A stretch of DNA of 45,523 bases from Paraclostridium ghonii (GTDB taxonomy: Bacteria; Bacillota; Clostridia; Peptostreptococcales; Peptostreptococcaceae): positions 1 to 45,523 of the forward strand of contig NZ_JAKEDR010000005.1 in NCBI RefSeq assembly GCF_023653455.1, given 5' to 3'. Position 1 is the stretch's first letter; the number at the start of each line of letters is the position of its first letter. Positions 19,314 through 29,952 of the stretch are shown here, piece by piece. Both the position numbers and the translations under genes were made by a program. Under the pieces are notes generated by a model. The model was given only the letters and a program-made list of their open reading frames with translations, did no database searches and was not told the origin of the DNA.

Positions 19314-19604
19314 TTACATTCCTTGGAAGAATTCTATTTCTTTACTATCAGCAGCTAGTTTAACTACTGCCTTTTTGAAACTAGCAGTTCTTCCTTCGTT
19401 TCTACCCATTCTCTTAACTTTTCCATCGTAGTTTAAAGTATTTACTTTATCAACTTTAACTCCGAATATGCTTTCTACAGCTTTCTTTATTTCAGTTTTG
19501 TTTGCGCTTTTAGAAACAACAAAAGTATATTTCTTTTCAACCATTTCAGTCATACTTTGCTCAGTTACAACTGGCTTCATTATTATATCATGTGGATTAG
19601 TCAT
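19314..19604 (-). CDS. rplW: 50S ribosomal protein L23
   Basis: L23, 96 aa, the docking site at the tunnel exit for trigger factor and [49 protein letters not shown] and the C-terminal [17 protein letters not shown] are typical. Its ATG overlaps the rplD stop by one base (TAATG), so translation is probably coupled. Confidence 0.99.
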   Translation of the reverse strand: MTNPHDIIMKPVVTEQSMTEMVEKKYTFVVSKSANKTEIKKAVESIFGVKVDKVNTLNYDGKVKRMGRNEGRTASFKKAVVKLAADSKEIEFFQGM

Positions 19605-20227
19605 TATGCGTACACCTCCTCCACTTTCTTAACTGCATCTGTAGTTATTACGAAAGTATCGTACTTTAATATGTCATAAACGTTTATAGTGTTAACTGTA
19701 GCAGCTTGAACACCTTCTATGTTTCTAGCTGATTTTACAACGTTCTCGTTCTTTTCAGCTGTTACTACTAAAGCTTTCTTAGAAGCATTTATGTTTTTTA
19801 ATATTTGAACGAATTCTTTAGTTTTTGGAGCTTCCATGTTTAAAGCATCTAAAACTATTATTTCGTTATTTTGAACCTTAGATGATAAAGCTGATTTTAT
19901 AGCTAATCTTCTAACTTTCTTTGGTAAAGTGTAACTGTAATCTCTTGGCTTAGGTGCAAAAGCAACTCCTCCACCAACCCATTGTACAGCTCTTATAGAA
20001 CCTTGTCTAGCTCTACCAGTTCCTTTTTGTTTCCAAGGTTTTCTTCCGCCACCTCTAACTTCTGCTCTAGTTTTAGCAGATTGAGTACCTTGTCTCTTGT
20101 TTGCTAATTGATTTTTAACTACTTCGTATAATACGTGTTCGTTAACTTCAACACCGAATATAGCTTCTGCTAATTCGATTTCTCCAACATTTTGTCCATT
20201 AACATTTAATATATTTAATTTTGGCAT
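19604..20227 (-). CDS. rplD: 50S ribosomal protein L4
   Basis: L4, 207 aa. Its extended loop lines the exit tunnel ([32 protein letters not shown]); the globular part includes [16 protein letters not shown] and the C-terminal [21 protein letters not shown]. In E. coli L4 represses the S10 operon by binding its leader; a structured leader is present here too (21336-21396). Start ATG with GGAGG. Confidence 0.98.
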   Translation of the reverse strand: MPKLNILNVNGQNVGEIELAEAIFGVEVNEHVLYEVVKNQLANKRQGTQSAKTRAEVRGGGRKPWKQKGTGRARQGSIRAVQWVGGGVAFAPKPRDYSYTLPKKVRRLAIKSALSSKVQNNEIIVLDALNMEAPKTKEFVQILKNINASKKALVVTAEKNENVVKSARNIEGVQAATVNTINVYDILKYDTFVITTDAVKKVEEVYA

Positions 20228-20255
20228 TGTGCTTCCTCCTTTCTTAGGTTAGTTA

Positions 20256-20885
20256 TTATTTAGAAGACTTTACTGCTTCTTTTATAGTTACTACTGAACC
20301 TTTAGCTCCTGGTATAGCACCCTTAACTAATATAAGGTTCTTATCAGCATCTACTCTAACTACTTCTAAGTTTTGAACAGTTACTGTAACGCTACCCATG
20401 TGACCAGCTAGTTTTTTGTTTTTGAAAACTCTACCTGGGAAAGAACATGCTCCCATTGAACCTGGTCTTCTGTGGTATCTAGAACCGTGAGTTTCAGGAC
20501 CTCTTGATTGACCATGTCTCTTTATTGGACCTTGGAATCCCTTACCTTTACTTGTTCCAGTAACATCTATCATTTCTCCAGCTGCAAATATATCAGCTTT
20601 CATTTCTTGTCCTACTGTGAACTCTTCTACAGAATCCATTCTGAATTCTTTTAAGTGTTTCTTTAATACGTTAGCAGCAGCAAGATGTCCTTTTTGAGGC
20701 TTGTTTAAAGATTTCTCTTTAGCATCTGCAAAACCTACTTGAACTGCATTGTATCCTTCTTTTTCTGTTGTTTTTATTTGAGTAACCACTACTGGTCCAG
20801 CTTCAACAACAGTTACAGGTACTACATTCCCTGCTTCAGTGAATATTTGAGTCATTCCTAACTTTTTTCCTAATATTCCTTTCAT
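20256..20885 (-). CDS. rplC: 50S ribosomal protein L3
   Basis: L3, 209 aa, one of the first proteins to bind 23S rRNA; its loop approaches the peptidyl-transferase centre. [54 protein letters not shown] and [16 protein letters not shown] are consensus. Start ATG with AGGAGGTG. A 92-nt gap with two strong hairpins separates it from rpsJ. Confidence 0.99.
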   Translation of the reverse strand: MKGILGKKLGMTQIFTEAGNVVPVTVVEAGPVVVTQIKTTEKEGYNAVQVGFADAKEKSLNKPQKGHLAAANVLKKHLKEFRMDSVEEFTVGQEMKADIFAAGEMIDVTGTSKGKGFQGPIKRHGQSRGPETHGSRYHRRPGSMGACSFPGRVFKNKKLAGHMGSVTVTVQNLEVVRVDADKNLILVKGAIPGAKGSVVTIKEAVKSSK

Positions 20886-20911
20886 ATCGCACCTCCTATA
20901 ATCTTACAGCG

Positions 20912-20969
20912 GATTATGAATTCTTCATAATCATTCTAAGATAGTTGCCTTATAGGATCGTATCTTAGA
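20912..20969 (-). promoter_or_regulatory. tandem hairpins between rpsJ and rplC
   Basis: Two perfect inverted repeats 2 nt apart: a 9-bp stem 20912-20920 / 20924-20932 (3-nt loop) and a 9-bp stem 20935-20943 / 20961-20969 (17-nt loop). Neither is followed by a U tract, so they are not simple terminators. They may be a feedback, processing or stability element at the start of rplC. Confidence 0.6.
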
Positions 20970-20977
20970 GGCTTATC

Positions 20978-21289
20978 TTATAACTTTATTTCTATATCAA
21001 CACCAGCTGGTAAGTCTAACTTCATTAATGAGTCAACTGTCTTAGGTGTTGGGTTTGCTATGTCTATTAATCTCTTGTGAGTTCTCATTTCAAATTGCTC
21101 TCTAGAGTCCTTATACTTGTGTACAGCTCTTAATATAGTTACAACTTGCTTTTCAGTTGGTAGTGGCACAGGTCCTGAAACTTGTGATCCAGCTTTTTTA
21201 GCAGTCCCAACTATTTTAGCAGCTGAAAAATCTAATAATTTGTGATCATATGACTTTAATCTTATTCTTATTTTTCCATTGTTAGCCAT
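20978..21289 (-). CDS. rpsJ: 30S ribosomal protein S10
   Basis: S10, 103 aa, a head protein that also pairs with NusB in antitermination and contacts Nus[55 protein letters not shown] are typical. First gene of the S10 super-operon, with a leader of about 280 nt and promoters of its own. Start ATG with GGAGGG. Confidence 0.99.
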   Translation of the reverse strand: MANNGKIRIRLKSYDHKLLDFSAAKIVGTAKKAGSQVSGPVPLPTEKQVVTILRAVHKYKDSREQFEMRTHKRLIDIANPTPKTVDSLMKLDLPAGVDIEIKL

Positions 21290-21572
21290 TTTAGTTTCCC
21301 TCCTTTATCGTACGTTTAATTTTTTTGGTTACGCACGACTGATACCGATACACAGTTCCGGGTGTGTTGTGTTTTTTTAAAATCGGCATCTCGTCGCCTA
21401 TCTCTAGGATATTACTTTACTTTGTCTTTCATTTCGCATCTCTCAAGCACACTATTATAGTTTATACTATTTATTGCTTTTTTTCAAGCTTTTTTTATAT
21501 TTTAACAAAATATTTTTTGTATGTAAAGCTTACTACAAGCTTCGTGTTGAGAATCTTAACGGGTACTAGGTT
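21290..21572 (-). promoter_or_regulatory. S10 operon leader with long hairpin
   Basis: No ORF is apparent. In the RNA, CGAC and AUGCCGAU (21393-21396, 21382-21389) pair with AUCGGUAU and GUCG (21342-21349, 21336-21339), enclosing an ACACA/UGUGU inner stem (21363-21367 with 21350-21354). A small CCUA-GAGA-UAGG hairpin lies upstream, near 21397-21408. S10 leaders mediate L4 control in E. coli; whether this RNA does so is inferred. Confidence 0.55.
21459..21487 (-). promoter_or_regulatory. possible second S10 operon promoter
   Basis: TTGAAA (21482-21487), 17 nt, TAAACT (21459-21464). Weaker than the upstream promoter; it would give a leader of about 160 nt that still includes the long hairpin. 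Confidence 0.45.
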
Positions 21573-21601
21573 AGTATATATTCTTTCAACATCTTTGTCA
21601 A
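21573..21601 (-). promoter_or_regulatory. S10 operon promoter
   Basis: TTGACA (21596-21601), 17-nt spacer, TATACT (21573-21578), just downstream of the tuf terminator. Near-consensus sigma-A promoter; the transcript would start near 21566. Confidence 0.85.
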
Positions 21602-21627
21602 TAATTTTTATTTTTAAATAATATAAT

Positions 21628-21658
21628 AAAAAAGGAAGATGTTTAACATCTTCCTTTT
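21628..21658 (-). terminator. terminator after tuf copy 2
   Basis: 12-bp stem (21630-21641 with 21647-21658, loop TTTAA) with U tract, 21 nt beyond the tuf stop. It closes the str operon. Confidence 0.9.
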
Positions 21659-21679
21659 ATATATACAGTGGATAATAGA

Positions 21680-22873
21680 TTACTCTATTATAGAAGAAAC
21701 AACACCTGATGCTACTGTTCTTCCACCTTCTCTTATTGCGAATCTTAATCCTTCTTCTATTGCTATTGAGTTTATTAACTCTATATTCATTTGGATGTTA
21801 TCTCCAGGCATAACCATTTCTACACCTTCTGGTAACTTACAAGCTCCTGTTACGTCAGTTGTTCTGAAGTAGAATTGTGGTCTATATCCATCGAAGAATG
21901 GAGTATGTCTTCCACCTTCTTCTTTCTTTAATACGTATACTTCTGCATTGAACTTAGTATGAGGCTTCACAGTTCCTGGCTTAGATAAAACTTGTCCTCT
22001 TTCTATTTCATTTCTTTGTATACCTCTTATTAATGCTCCTATGTTATCTCCAGCTTGTGCTTGGTCTAATAACTTTCTGAACATTTCTACTCCTGTTATT
22101 ACTAACTTTCTTGGTTCTTCAGCTAATCCTACTAATTCAACTTCGTCTTGAACCTTTAATATTCCTCTTTCAACTCTTCCTGTAGCAACTGTTCCTCTTC
22201 CTGTTATAGAGAATACATCTTCTACTGGCATTAAGAAATCTTTATCTACATCTCTTTCTGGAGCTGGTATATATTCGTCTATTTGCTCGAATAATTCAAC
22301 TATTTTATCTCCCCACTCTGAAGAAGAATCTTGTAATGCCATTAAAGCTGATCCTCTTACTATTGGAGTATCATCTCCTGGGAATTCGTACTCATTTAAT
22401 AAGTCTCTAACTTCCATTTCAACTAACTCTAATAATTCTTCATCGTCTACCATATCGCATTTGTTTAAGAATACTACTATGTATGGTACACCAACTTGTC
22501 TTGATAATAATATATGCTCTCTTGTTTGAGGCATTGGTCCATCAGTTGCAGAACAAACTAATATAGCACCGTCCATTTGAGCAGCACCTGTTATCATGTT
22601 CTTAACGTAGTCAGCATGTCCTGGGCAGTCAACGTGAGCGTAGTGTCTATTTGGAGTTTCATATTCAACGTGAGCAGTTGATATTGTGATTCCTCTTTCT
22701 CTTTCTTCTGGAGCTTTATCTATATTAGCGAAGTCTACTGCTTCTCCTAATTGATATCTATCGAATAATGTTTTTGTTATTGCTGCAGTTAATGTAGTTT
22801 TACCGTGGTCAACGTGACCTATTGTTCCTATATTAACGTGTGGTTTATTTCTTTCAAATTTAGCTTTAGCCAT
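21680..22873 (-). CDS. tuf: elongation factor Tu (str-operon copy)
   Basis: EF-Tu, 397 aa, brings aminoacyl-tRNA to the ribosomal A site. G1 GHVDHGKT (19-26), G3 [13 protein letters not shown]4 NKCDMVDD, then domains 2 and 3. Near-identical to the copy at 37479-38672: I count three protein differences (Asn versus Thr after GDNIQM, and Ser-Ser versus Ala-Ala near the C-terminus), all in the last 40 codons. Last gene of rpsL-rpsG-fusA-tuf; a 12-bp inverted repeat lies in the gap to fusA. ATG with GGGAGG. Confidence 0.99.
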   Translation of the reverse strand: MAKAKFERNKPHVNIGTIGHVDHGKTTLTAAITKTLFDRYQLGEAVDFANIDKAPEERERGITISTAHVEYETPNRHYAHVDCPGHADYVKNMITGAAQMDGAILVCSATDGPMPQTREHILLSRQVGVPYIVVFLNKCDMVDDEELLELVEMEVRDLLNEYEFPGDDTPIVRGSALMALQDSSSEWGDKIVELFEQIDEYIPAPERDVDKDFLMPVEDVFSITGRGTVATGRVERGILKVQDEVELVGLAEEPRKLVITGVEMFRKLLDQAQAGDNIGALIRGIQRNEIERGQVLSKPGTVKPHTKFNAEVYVLKKEEGGRHTPFFDGYRPQFYFRTTDVTGACKLPEGVEMVMPGDNIQMNIELINSIAIEEGLRFAIREGGRTVASGVVSSIIE

Positions 22874-22889
22874 TTTGAATTCCTCCCTT
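21680..22889 (-). repeat. tuf duplicate, copy 2
   Basis: A 1210-bp direct repeat of 37479-38688. Identity covers the whole gene and the shared ribosome site and stops sharply upstream at 22889. By eye I find four base differences, all in the 3' part (21683, 21694, 21697, 21786). Confidence 0.93.
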
Positions 22890-22909
22890 TAATATTGGTT
22901 TTATTTTTT

Positions 22910-22934
22910 GTAAGACGAGGAATCCTCGTCTTAC
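22910..22934 (-). other. 12-bp inverted repeat between fusA and tuf
   Basis: GTAAGACGAGGA (22910-22921), one base, then its perfect complement (22923-22934). In the minus-strand RNA the hairpin is followed by A residues, not U, so it is unlikely to terminate. It may set mRNA processing or stability between fusA and tuf. The other tuf copy has no such element. Confidence 0.75.
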
Positions 22935-22970
22935 TTATTTATTATATACAAAATAATTAATCAAAATTAA

Positions 22971-25037
22971 TTATTTACCTTCAGCTATTTTTTTAGCAAC
23001 TGAAGCTGGAACTTGCTCATAATGGTCGAATATCATAGTATATGTTGCACGACCTTGAGTAGAAGATCTTAACTCAGTAGAGTATCCAAACATTTCTGAA
23101 AGTGGAACGAATGCATTTATAACTTGCGCACCAGATCTAGCTTCCATACCTTGTATTAAACCTCTCTTAGAGTTTAATCCACCCATAACGTCTCCCATGT
23201 ATTCTTCTGGAGTAACAACTTCAACTTTGAAGTATGGCTCAAGTAATACAGCATTACCTTTTTTAAGAGCGTCCTTCATAGCCATTGATCCTGCCATTTT
23301 GAATGCCATTTCTGATGAATCGACTTCATGGTAAGAACCATCGTATAATTCAACAGCAACGTCAACAACTGGGTATCCAGCAACTATACCAGCAGCCATA
23401 GCTCCTTGTATACCTGCATCTGTTGGTCCAACGTACTCTTTCGGTACAGATCCCCCAACAGTTTTATTTTCAAATTTATATCCGCCACCTGGCTCTTGAG
23501 GGTTAACTCTGATCTTAACGTGACCGTATTGTCCTCTACCTCCCGATTGCTTAGAGTACTTGTATTCAACATCAACTGGTTGAGTTATAGTTTCTCTGTA
23601 AGCAACTTGTGGAGCACCAACGTTAGCTTCAACTTTAAATTCTCTTAATAATCTATCAACTATTATCTCTAAGTGTAATTCACCCATACCACCGATTATA
23701 GTTTGTCCTGTTTCTTCATCAGTTCTAACTCTGAAAGTTGGATCCTCTTCAGCTAACTTTTGAAGAGCAACACCCATTTTTTCTTGAGCAGCTTTTGACT
23801 TAGGCTCTATAGCAACATCTATAACTGGTTCAGGGAATTCCATAGATTCAAGTATTATTGGATCAGTTGGATCACATAAAGTGTCTCCAGTAGTAGTGTC
23901 TTTTAACCCTACTGCTGCAGCTATATCCCCTGCATATACTATTGATATTTCTTCTCTAGTATTAGCATGCATTTGTAGAATACGTCCTATTCTCTCTCTC
24001 TTACCTTTAGTAGCATTCAGAACATAAGAACCACTTTCTAATGTTCCAGAGTAAACTCTGAAGAATGCTAACTTACCAACGAATGGGTCAGTCATTATTT
24101 TAAATGCTAAAGCTGAGAATGGCTCTTCATCACATGAATGTCTTTCAGCTTCTTCACCATCTTCTAATATACCTTTTATAGCAGCTATATCAGTTGGAGC
24201 TGGTAAGTAAGCTATAACAGCATCTAATAATAATTGAACACCTTTATTCTTGTAAGCAGATCCACAGAATACTGGGTTCATTTCACAAGCTATTGTAGCT
24301 TTTCTTATAGCAGCTTTTAACTCTTCTATAGTTGGCTCTTCACCTTCAAGATATTTCATCATTAACTCTTCGTCAGTTTCAGCTACCGCTTCAACCATTT
24401 TTTCTCTCCACTCTTGAGCTAATTCTTTCATATCTTCTGGTATTTCAGTTATTTCTATTTCAATACCTAAGTCGTCTTTATAGATATGAGCTTTCATTTC
24501 TAATAAGTCAACTTCACCTTCTAACCAATCTTCTTTACCTATTGGTAATTGCATTGGTACAGCATTTGCACTTAATCTATCTTTCATCATTTTTACAACA
24601 TTGTAGAAATCTGCACCCATGATGTCCATTTTGTTTACAAATGCTATTCTAGGTACACCGTAGTTATCAGCTTGTCTCCATACGTTCTCAGATTGAGGCT
24701 CAACCCCACCTTTAGCACAGAATACAGCAACTGATCCGTCAAGAACTCTTAGAGATCTTTCAACCTCAACAGTAAAGTCGACGTGACCTGGTGTATCTAT
24801 TATATTTATTCTATGGTCTTTCCAAGCAGCAGTAGTAGCGGCAGAAGTTATTGTTATACCTCTTTCCTTCTCTTGCTCCATCCAGTCCATTTGAGAAGCT
24901 CCTTCATGAGTCTCTCCTATTTTATGAGTTTGCCCTGTATAGAATAGGATTCTTTCTGTAGTAGTAGTTTTTCCTGCATCTATATGAGCCATGATTCCTA
25001 TGTTTCTAGTTCTTTCTAAAGGAAACTTTCTAGCCAT
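22971..25037 (-). CDS. fusA: elongation factor G
   Basis: EF-G, 688 aa, the translocation GTPase, also used in ribosome recycling. G1 [12 protein letters not shown] (17-28), G3 DTPGHVDF, G4 NKMD, then domains II-V, ending with the C-terminal [16 protein letters not shown]. Length and motifs match the EF-G1 class. Start ATG with GGAGGAG. Lies between rpsG and tuf, with hairpins on both sides. Confidence 0.99.
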   Translation of the reverse strand: MARKFPLERTRNIGIMAHIDAGKTTTTERILFYTGQTHKIGETHEGASQMDWMEQEKERGITITSAATTAAWKDHRINIIDTPGHVDFTVEVERSLRVLDGSVAVFCAKGGVEPQSENVWRQADNYGVPRIAFVNKMDIMGADFYNVVKMMKDRLSANAVPMQLPIGKEDWLEGEVDLLEMKAHIYKDDLGIEIEITEIPEDMKELAQEWREKMVEAVAETDEELMMKYLEGEEPTIEELKAAIRKATIACEMNPVFCGSAYKNKGVQLLLDAVIAYLPAPTDIAAIKGILEDGEEAERHSCDEEPFSALAFKIMTDPFVGKLAFFRVYSGTLESGSYVLNATKGKRERIGRILQMHANTREEISIVYAGDIAAAVGLKDTTTGDTLCDPTDPIILESMEFPEPVIDVAIEPKSKAAQEKMGVALQKLAEEDPTFRVRTDEETGQTIIGGMGELHLEIIVDRLLREFKVEANVGAPQVAYRETITQPVDVEYKYSKQSGGRGQYGHVKIRVNPQEPGGGYKFENKTVGGSVPKEYVGPTDAGIQGAMAAGIVAGYPVVDVAVELYDGSYHEVDSSEMAFKMAGSMAMKDALKKGNAVLLEPYFKVEVVTPEEYMGDVMGGLNSKRGLIQGMEARSGAQVINAFVPLSEMFGYSTELRSSTQGRATYTMIFDHYEQVPASVAKKIAEGK

Positions 25038-25068
25038 GATTCTGATTCTCCTCCTTACGACATCCTAT

Positions 25069-25690
<622 letters not shown>

Positions 25691-26113
25691 TTATTTCTTT
25701 GCAGCTTTAGGTCTCTTAGCACCGTACTTAGATCTAGCTTGCATTCTCTTATCAACACCTGCTGTATCTAATGTACCTCTTAATATGTGGTATCTAACCC
25801 CTGGAAGGTCTTTAACTCTTCCTCCTCTTATAAGAACAACACTATGCTCTTGTAAGTTGTGTCCTTCTCCTGGTATATACGCAGAAACTTCTATACCGTT
25901 AGTTAATCTAACTCTGGCAACTTTTCTTAAAGCTGAGTTAGGTTTCTTAGGAGTAAATGTTTTAACTGATGTACAAACTCCTCTTTTTTGTGGAGCACTA
26001 GTATCAGTTGATTTCTTGTGTAAAGAATCATATCCTTTTTGTAATGCTGGAGCAGTAGATTTCTTTTCTATCGCTTTTCTTTTCTTACGAACTAATTGGT
26101 TAATTGTTGGCAT
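25691..26113 (-). CDS. rpsL: 30S ribosomal protein S12
   Basis: S12, 140 aa from the chosen ATG, near the decoding centre. [14 protein letters not shown] at the start, [18 protein letters not shown] and [17 protein letters not shown]. Lys in TPKKPNS and in GGRVKDLPG are the wild-type residues at the classical streptomycin positions. An adjacent ATG (26116) and GTG (26122, inside AGGAGGTG) are alternatives; 26113 gives the family-typical start. First gene of the str operon. Confidence 0.98.
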   Translation of the reverse strand: MPTINQLVRKKRKAIEKKSTAPALQKGYDSLHKKSTDTSAPQKRGVCTSVKTFTPKKPNSALRKVARVRLTNGIEVSAYIPGEGHNLQEHSVVLIRGGRVKDLPGVRYHILRGTLDTAGVDKRMQARSKYGAKRPKAAKK

Positions 26114-26163
26114 CATCTGCACCTCCTTCCAAATTTTTCGATCTTAAAATGACCGCCAACTAC

Positions 26164-26215
26164 ATCAATATGAAGTCATATTGATATAATATGTAGCAAA
26201 TGCGCTACATTGCAA
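26164..26215 (-). promoter_or_regulatory. possible str operon promoter with dyad
   Basis: TTGCAA (26210-26215), 18 nt, TATTAT (26186-26191). A perfect 10-bp inverted repeat (26164-26173 / 26176-26185) covers the predicted start, and the spacer holds a 7-bp inverted repeat (26191-26197 / 26204-26210). The promoter match is moderate. The rest of the 300-nt gap 26114-26420 shows no ORF, only the rpoC terminator. Confidence 0.5.
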
Positions 26216-26301
26216 TAAATGTCTATAACACACTTTTGTGGTTTTAGTACTTTAGTTTGGTGCATATTATTATGCTTTTTAGTTTAAATAAAATATATTT
26301 A

Positions 26302-26336
26302 AAATGTTACTAAGAGCTAAGCCCTTAGTAACATTT
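26302..26336 (-). terminator. terminator after rpoC
   Basis: Perfect 13-bp stem (26302-26314 with 26324-26336, 9-nt loop). The following RNA is U-rich but interrupted (UUUUAAAUAUAUUUU), so termination may be partial. It separates rpoBC from the str operon. Confidence 0.65.
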
Positions 26337-26420
26337 AATATCTTCGCTTTACATACCTTTACATTTTAGCACCAGCGACACCTTATGTCAAGGATGTTTA
26401 GTTTATATAACAAAGTAAAA

Positions 26421-29400
26421 TTATTCTTCTATTTTTTCAACTGCTATATTTTTATATCTCTTCATTCCTGTTCCTGCCGGTATTAACTTACCTATTATAA
26501 CATTTTCTTTAAGACCTATTAAGTGATCTTCTTTTCCTTTTATAGCAGCTTCTGTTAATACTCTAGTAGTTTCTTGGAATGATGCAGCCGATAAGAATGA
26601 TTCTGTTGCAAGAGAAGCTTTAGTTATACCAAGTAAAACTCTCTTAGCTGATGCAGGTCTTAAATCTTGAGCTACAGCTTCCTCATTCGTTTTATTGAAT
26701 GTAAGAACATCTTCATATCCTCCTGGTAATAAATCTGTATCACCTGGATCTTCAACTTTAACCTTAGATAGCATTTGTCTAACAATTACTTCTATATGCT
26801 TATCGTTGATGTCAACCCCTTGCATTCTATAAACTCTTTGAACTTCTTTAACAACGTAATCTTGAACACCTTCAATACCTTTAACCCTTACTATGTCATG
26901 AGGATTTATAGATCCTTGAGTTAAAGCCTCTCCAGCTTCAACAAATTGACCGTTCTTAACTCTTAATCTCGAACCATAAGGTATAGCATATACTTGTGCT
27001 TCTCCTTGTTCAGGAATTACAGTAGCTTCTTTTCTCTTACCAGTTTCGTCTATTTCTACTCTACCTGGCACTTCAGTTATTGTAGCAAGACCTTTTGGCT
27101 TTCTAGCTTCAAATAATTCTTCTACCCTTGGAAGACCTTGTGTTATATCTCCTCCGGCAACCCCACCTGTATGGAATGTACGCATTGTAAGCTGAGTACC
27201 AGGTTCACCGATTGATTGAGCAGCTATTATACCAACAGCTTCTCCTATATTAACTTCTTTACCAGTAGCTAAGTTTCTACCATAACACTTAGAACATACT
27301 CCATGGTTAGTTCTACAATTAAGAACTGTTCTTATTTTAACTATTTCTATTCCAGCCTCTATAATCTTTTCAGCTTGATCTTCTTGTATCATAGCATCAG
27401 CTTCAACGATTATTTCACCTGTTTCTGGATGAACTATAGACTCTATAGTATATCTTCCAACTATTCTATCATATAGTTCCTCTATTACTTCATTTCCATC
27501 TTTGATTGCAAAGATTTCTGTGTCTTCTGTTGTTCCACAGTCTACATCTCTAACAATAACATCTTGACTGACATCAACAAGTCTTCTTGTTAAGTATCCT
27601 GAGTCAGCTGTACGTAGAGCTGTATCGGCAAGACCCTTTCTAGCTCCATGTGAAGATGTGAAGTATTCAAGTACTGATAAACCTTCACGGAAGTTAGATT
27701 TAACTGGTATCTCAACCGTCTTACCAGATGCATTGGCCATCAGACCACGCATACCAGCTAACTGTCTTATCTGGTTCTTAGACCCTCTGGCTCCAGAGTG
27801 AGCCATTATGAAGATGTTGTTTAATCTATCTAGGTTAGCCATAAGAGCATCTGTAACTTTTTCAGTAGTTTCTGTCCAAGTCTCTATTACTCTTTCATAT
27901 CTTTCCTCGTTAGATATAAGCCCTCTTCTATACGCTTTTTCATATTTATCAACTTTTCCTTCAGCTTCAGTTATATAACCTTTCTTAGCTTCTGGTATTT
28001 TCATATCTGCAACGGCAACAGTTATACCACCTCTTGTAGAATATTTAAATCCTAAAGATTTTATATGGTCTAACATTTGAGCTGTTACTGTATTTCCATG
28101 TTTTCTAAAACATTTATCTATTATTTTTCCTAAAGATTTCTTATCTGCTAAGAAGTCTACTTCTAATGAGAATTTATCTTCACTTCTATCAACAAATCCT
28201 AAATCTTGAGGTATATTTTCATTAAATACAAATCTACCAACAGTTGCTTCTACTAATTGAGTTCCAACACCTTCAACAGTTCTTCTTACTTTAACTAATG
28301 AATGTAGTGTAACTGCATCATTATCATAAGCAAGCATCATTTCATTGTAATCTTTAAAGATCATTCCAGTACCTTTAGCACCTTCTTGAGCTTCTATTGT
28401 TAAGTAGTAACATCCTAAAACCATATCCTGAGAAGGAGTAGTTATAGGAGAACCATCTTTAGGAGCAAGTATGTTATTTACAGATAACATTAAGAATCTT
28501 GCTTCAGCTTGAGCCTCAACAGATAAAGGAACGTGTACCGCCATTTGGTCACCATCGAAGTCAGCGTTGTACGCTGTACATACTAATGGATGTAGCTTTA
28601 TAGCTTTTCCTTCAACTAAAACTGGTTCAAACGCTTGTATCCCTAATCTATGAAGAGTCGGTGCACGGTTAAGCATTACTGGATGTCCTTCTATAACATC
28701 TTCTAATACATCCCATACTTCCGGCTTAACTTTTTCTACTATAGATTTTGCACTCTTTATGTTGTGTGCATATCCTTCTTTAACTAATCTATCCATAACA
28801 AATGGCTTGAATAATTCAAGTGCCATTTTCTTTGGAAGACCACATTGATAGAATTTAAGCTCTGGTCCAACAACTATAACAGAACGTCCTGAGTAGTCAA
28901 CACGCTTTCCAAGTAAGTTTTGACGGAAACGTCCTTGCTTACCTTTAAGCATATCTGATAACGACTTTAATGGTCTGTTTCCTGGCCCAGTTACTGGTCT
29001 ACCTCTTCTACCATTGTCTATTAAAGCATCTACCGCTTCTTGAAGCATTCTTTTCTCATTTCTTACAATGATATCTGGAGCTCCAAGTTCTAGTAATCTC
29101 TTTAATCTGTTATTTCTATTTATAACTCTTCTGTATAAATCATTTAAGTCAGATGTTGCAAATCTCCCTCCATCTAATTGAACCATCGGTCTTAAATCAG
29201 GTGGTATAACTGGAATAGCATCTAATATCATCCACTCTGGTTTATTTCCAGATTTCTTAAATGCTTCTACAACTTCTAATCTTCTTATAGTTCTAACTCT
29301 CTTTTGACCTGTACTATCTTTTAATTCAGTTCTTAATTCTTTACTTTGTTGCTCTAAGTCTATATTTTGTAAAAGTTTCTTAACAGCTTCAGCACCCATT

Positions 29401-29909
29401 CCTACTTCGAAAGTATTATATCCATACTTTTCTACAGCAGTTCTGTATTCTTTTTCTGTTAATAATTGTTTTTCATTTAATCCAGTTTCCCCTGGATTAG
29501 TTACTACATAAGATGCAAAATATAGTATTTTTTCTAATGATCTAGGAGACATATCAAGTAAAAGACCCATTCTACTTGGTATACCTTTGAAGTACCAGAT
29601 GTGAGACATAGGAGCTGCTAGCTCTATATGTCCCATTCTTTCTCTTCTTACCTTTGCTTTAGTTACTTCTACTCCACATCTATCACAAACAACACCTTTA
29701 TATCTTACTCTTCTGTACTTTCCACAGTGACACTCCCAGTCTTTTTGTGGTCCAAATATTCTTTCACAGAAAAGACCATCTTTCTCTGGCTTAAGTGTAC
29801 GGTAGTTTATTGTTTCAGGCTTTTTTACTTCTCCTCTAGACCATTGTCTTATTTTTTCTGGAGAAGCCAATGCTATTTTTATTGACTCGAAATTGTTTAG
29901 TTCAAACAA
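26421..29909 (-). CDS. rpoC: DNA-directed RNA polymerase subunit beta'
   Basis: Beta', 1162 aa, catalytic subunit. N-terminal zinc site Cys60, Cys62, Cys75, Cys78; the Mg-binding [16 protein letters not shown] loop; the second zinc site around [19 protein letters not shown]; and the trigger-loop region [28 protein letters not shown]. No large insert. Start ATG with GGGAGAG. It follows rpoB by 43 nt and is closed by the hairpin at 26302-26336. Confidence 0.99.
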   Translation of the reverse strand: MFELNNFESIKIALASPEKIRQWSRGEVKKPETINYRTLKPEKDGLFCERIFGPQKDWECHCGKYRRVRYKGVVCDRCGVEVTKAKVRRERMGHIELAAPMSHIWYFKGIPSRMGLLLDMSPRSLEKILYFASYVVTNPGETGLNEKQLLTEKEYRTAVEKYGYNTFEVGMGAEAVKKLLQNIDLEQQSKELRTELKDSTGQKRVRTIRRLEVVEAFKKSGNKPEWMILDAIPVIPPDLRPMVQLDGGRFATSDLNDLYRRVINRNNRLKRLLELGAPDIIVRNEKRMLQEAVDALIDNGRRGRPVTGPGNRPLKSLSDMLKGKQGRFRQNLLGKRVDYSGRSVIVVGPELKFYQCGLPKKMALELFKPFVMDRLVKEGYAHNIKSAKSIVEKVKPEVWDVLEDVIEGHPVMLNRAPTLHRLGIQAFEPVLVEGKAIKLHPLVCTAYNADFDGDQMAVHVPLSVEAQAEARFLMLSVNNILAPKDGSPITTPSQDMVLGCYYLTIEAQEGAKGTGMIFKDYNEMMLAYDNDAVTLHSLVKVRRTVEGVGTQLVEATVGRFVFNENIPQDLGFVDRSEDKFSLEVDFLADKKSLGKIIDKCFRKHGNTVTAQMLDHIKSLGFKYSTRGGITVAVADMKIPEAKKGYITEAEGKVDKYEKAYRRGLISNEERYERVIETWTETTEKVTDALMANLDRLNNIFIMAHSGARGSKNQIRQLAGMRGLMANASGKTVEIPVKSNFREGLSVLEYFTSSHGARKGLADTALRTADSGYLTRRLVDVSQDVIVRDVDCGTTEDTEIFAIKDGNEVIEELYDRIVGRYTIESIVHPETGEIIVEADAMIQEDQAEKIIEAGIEIVKIRTVLNCRTNHGVCSKCYGRNLATGKEVNIGEAVGIIAAQSIGEPGTQLTMRTFHTGGVAGGDITQGLPRVEELFEARKPKGLATITEVPGRVEIDETGKRKEATVIPEQGEAQVYAIPYGSRLRVKNGQFVEAGEALTQGSINPHDIVRVKGIEGVQDYVVKEVQRVYRMQGVDINDKHIEVIVRQMLSKVKVEDPGDTDLLPGGYEDVLTFNKTNEEAVAQDLRPASAKRVLLGITKASLATESFLSAASFQETTRVLTEAAIKGKEDHLIGLKENVIIGKLIPAGTGMKRYKNIAVEKIEE

Positions 29910-29952
29910 GGAGTTCTCTCCCTTCTATTTGAGATTTACTTAAAATAAGAAA

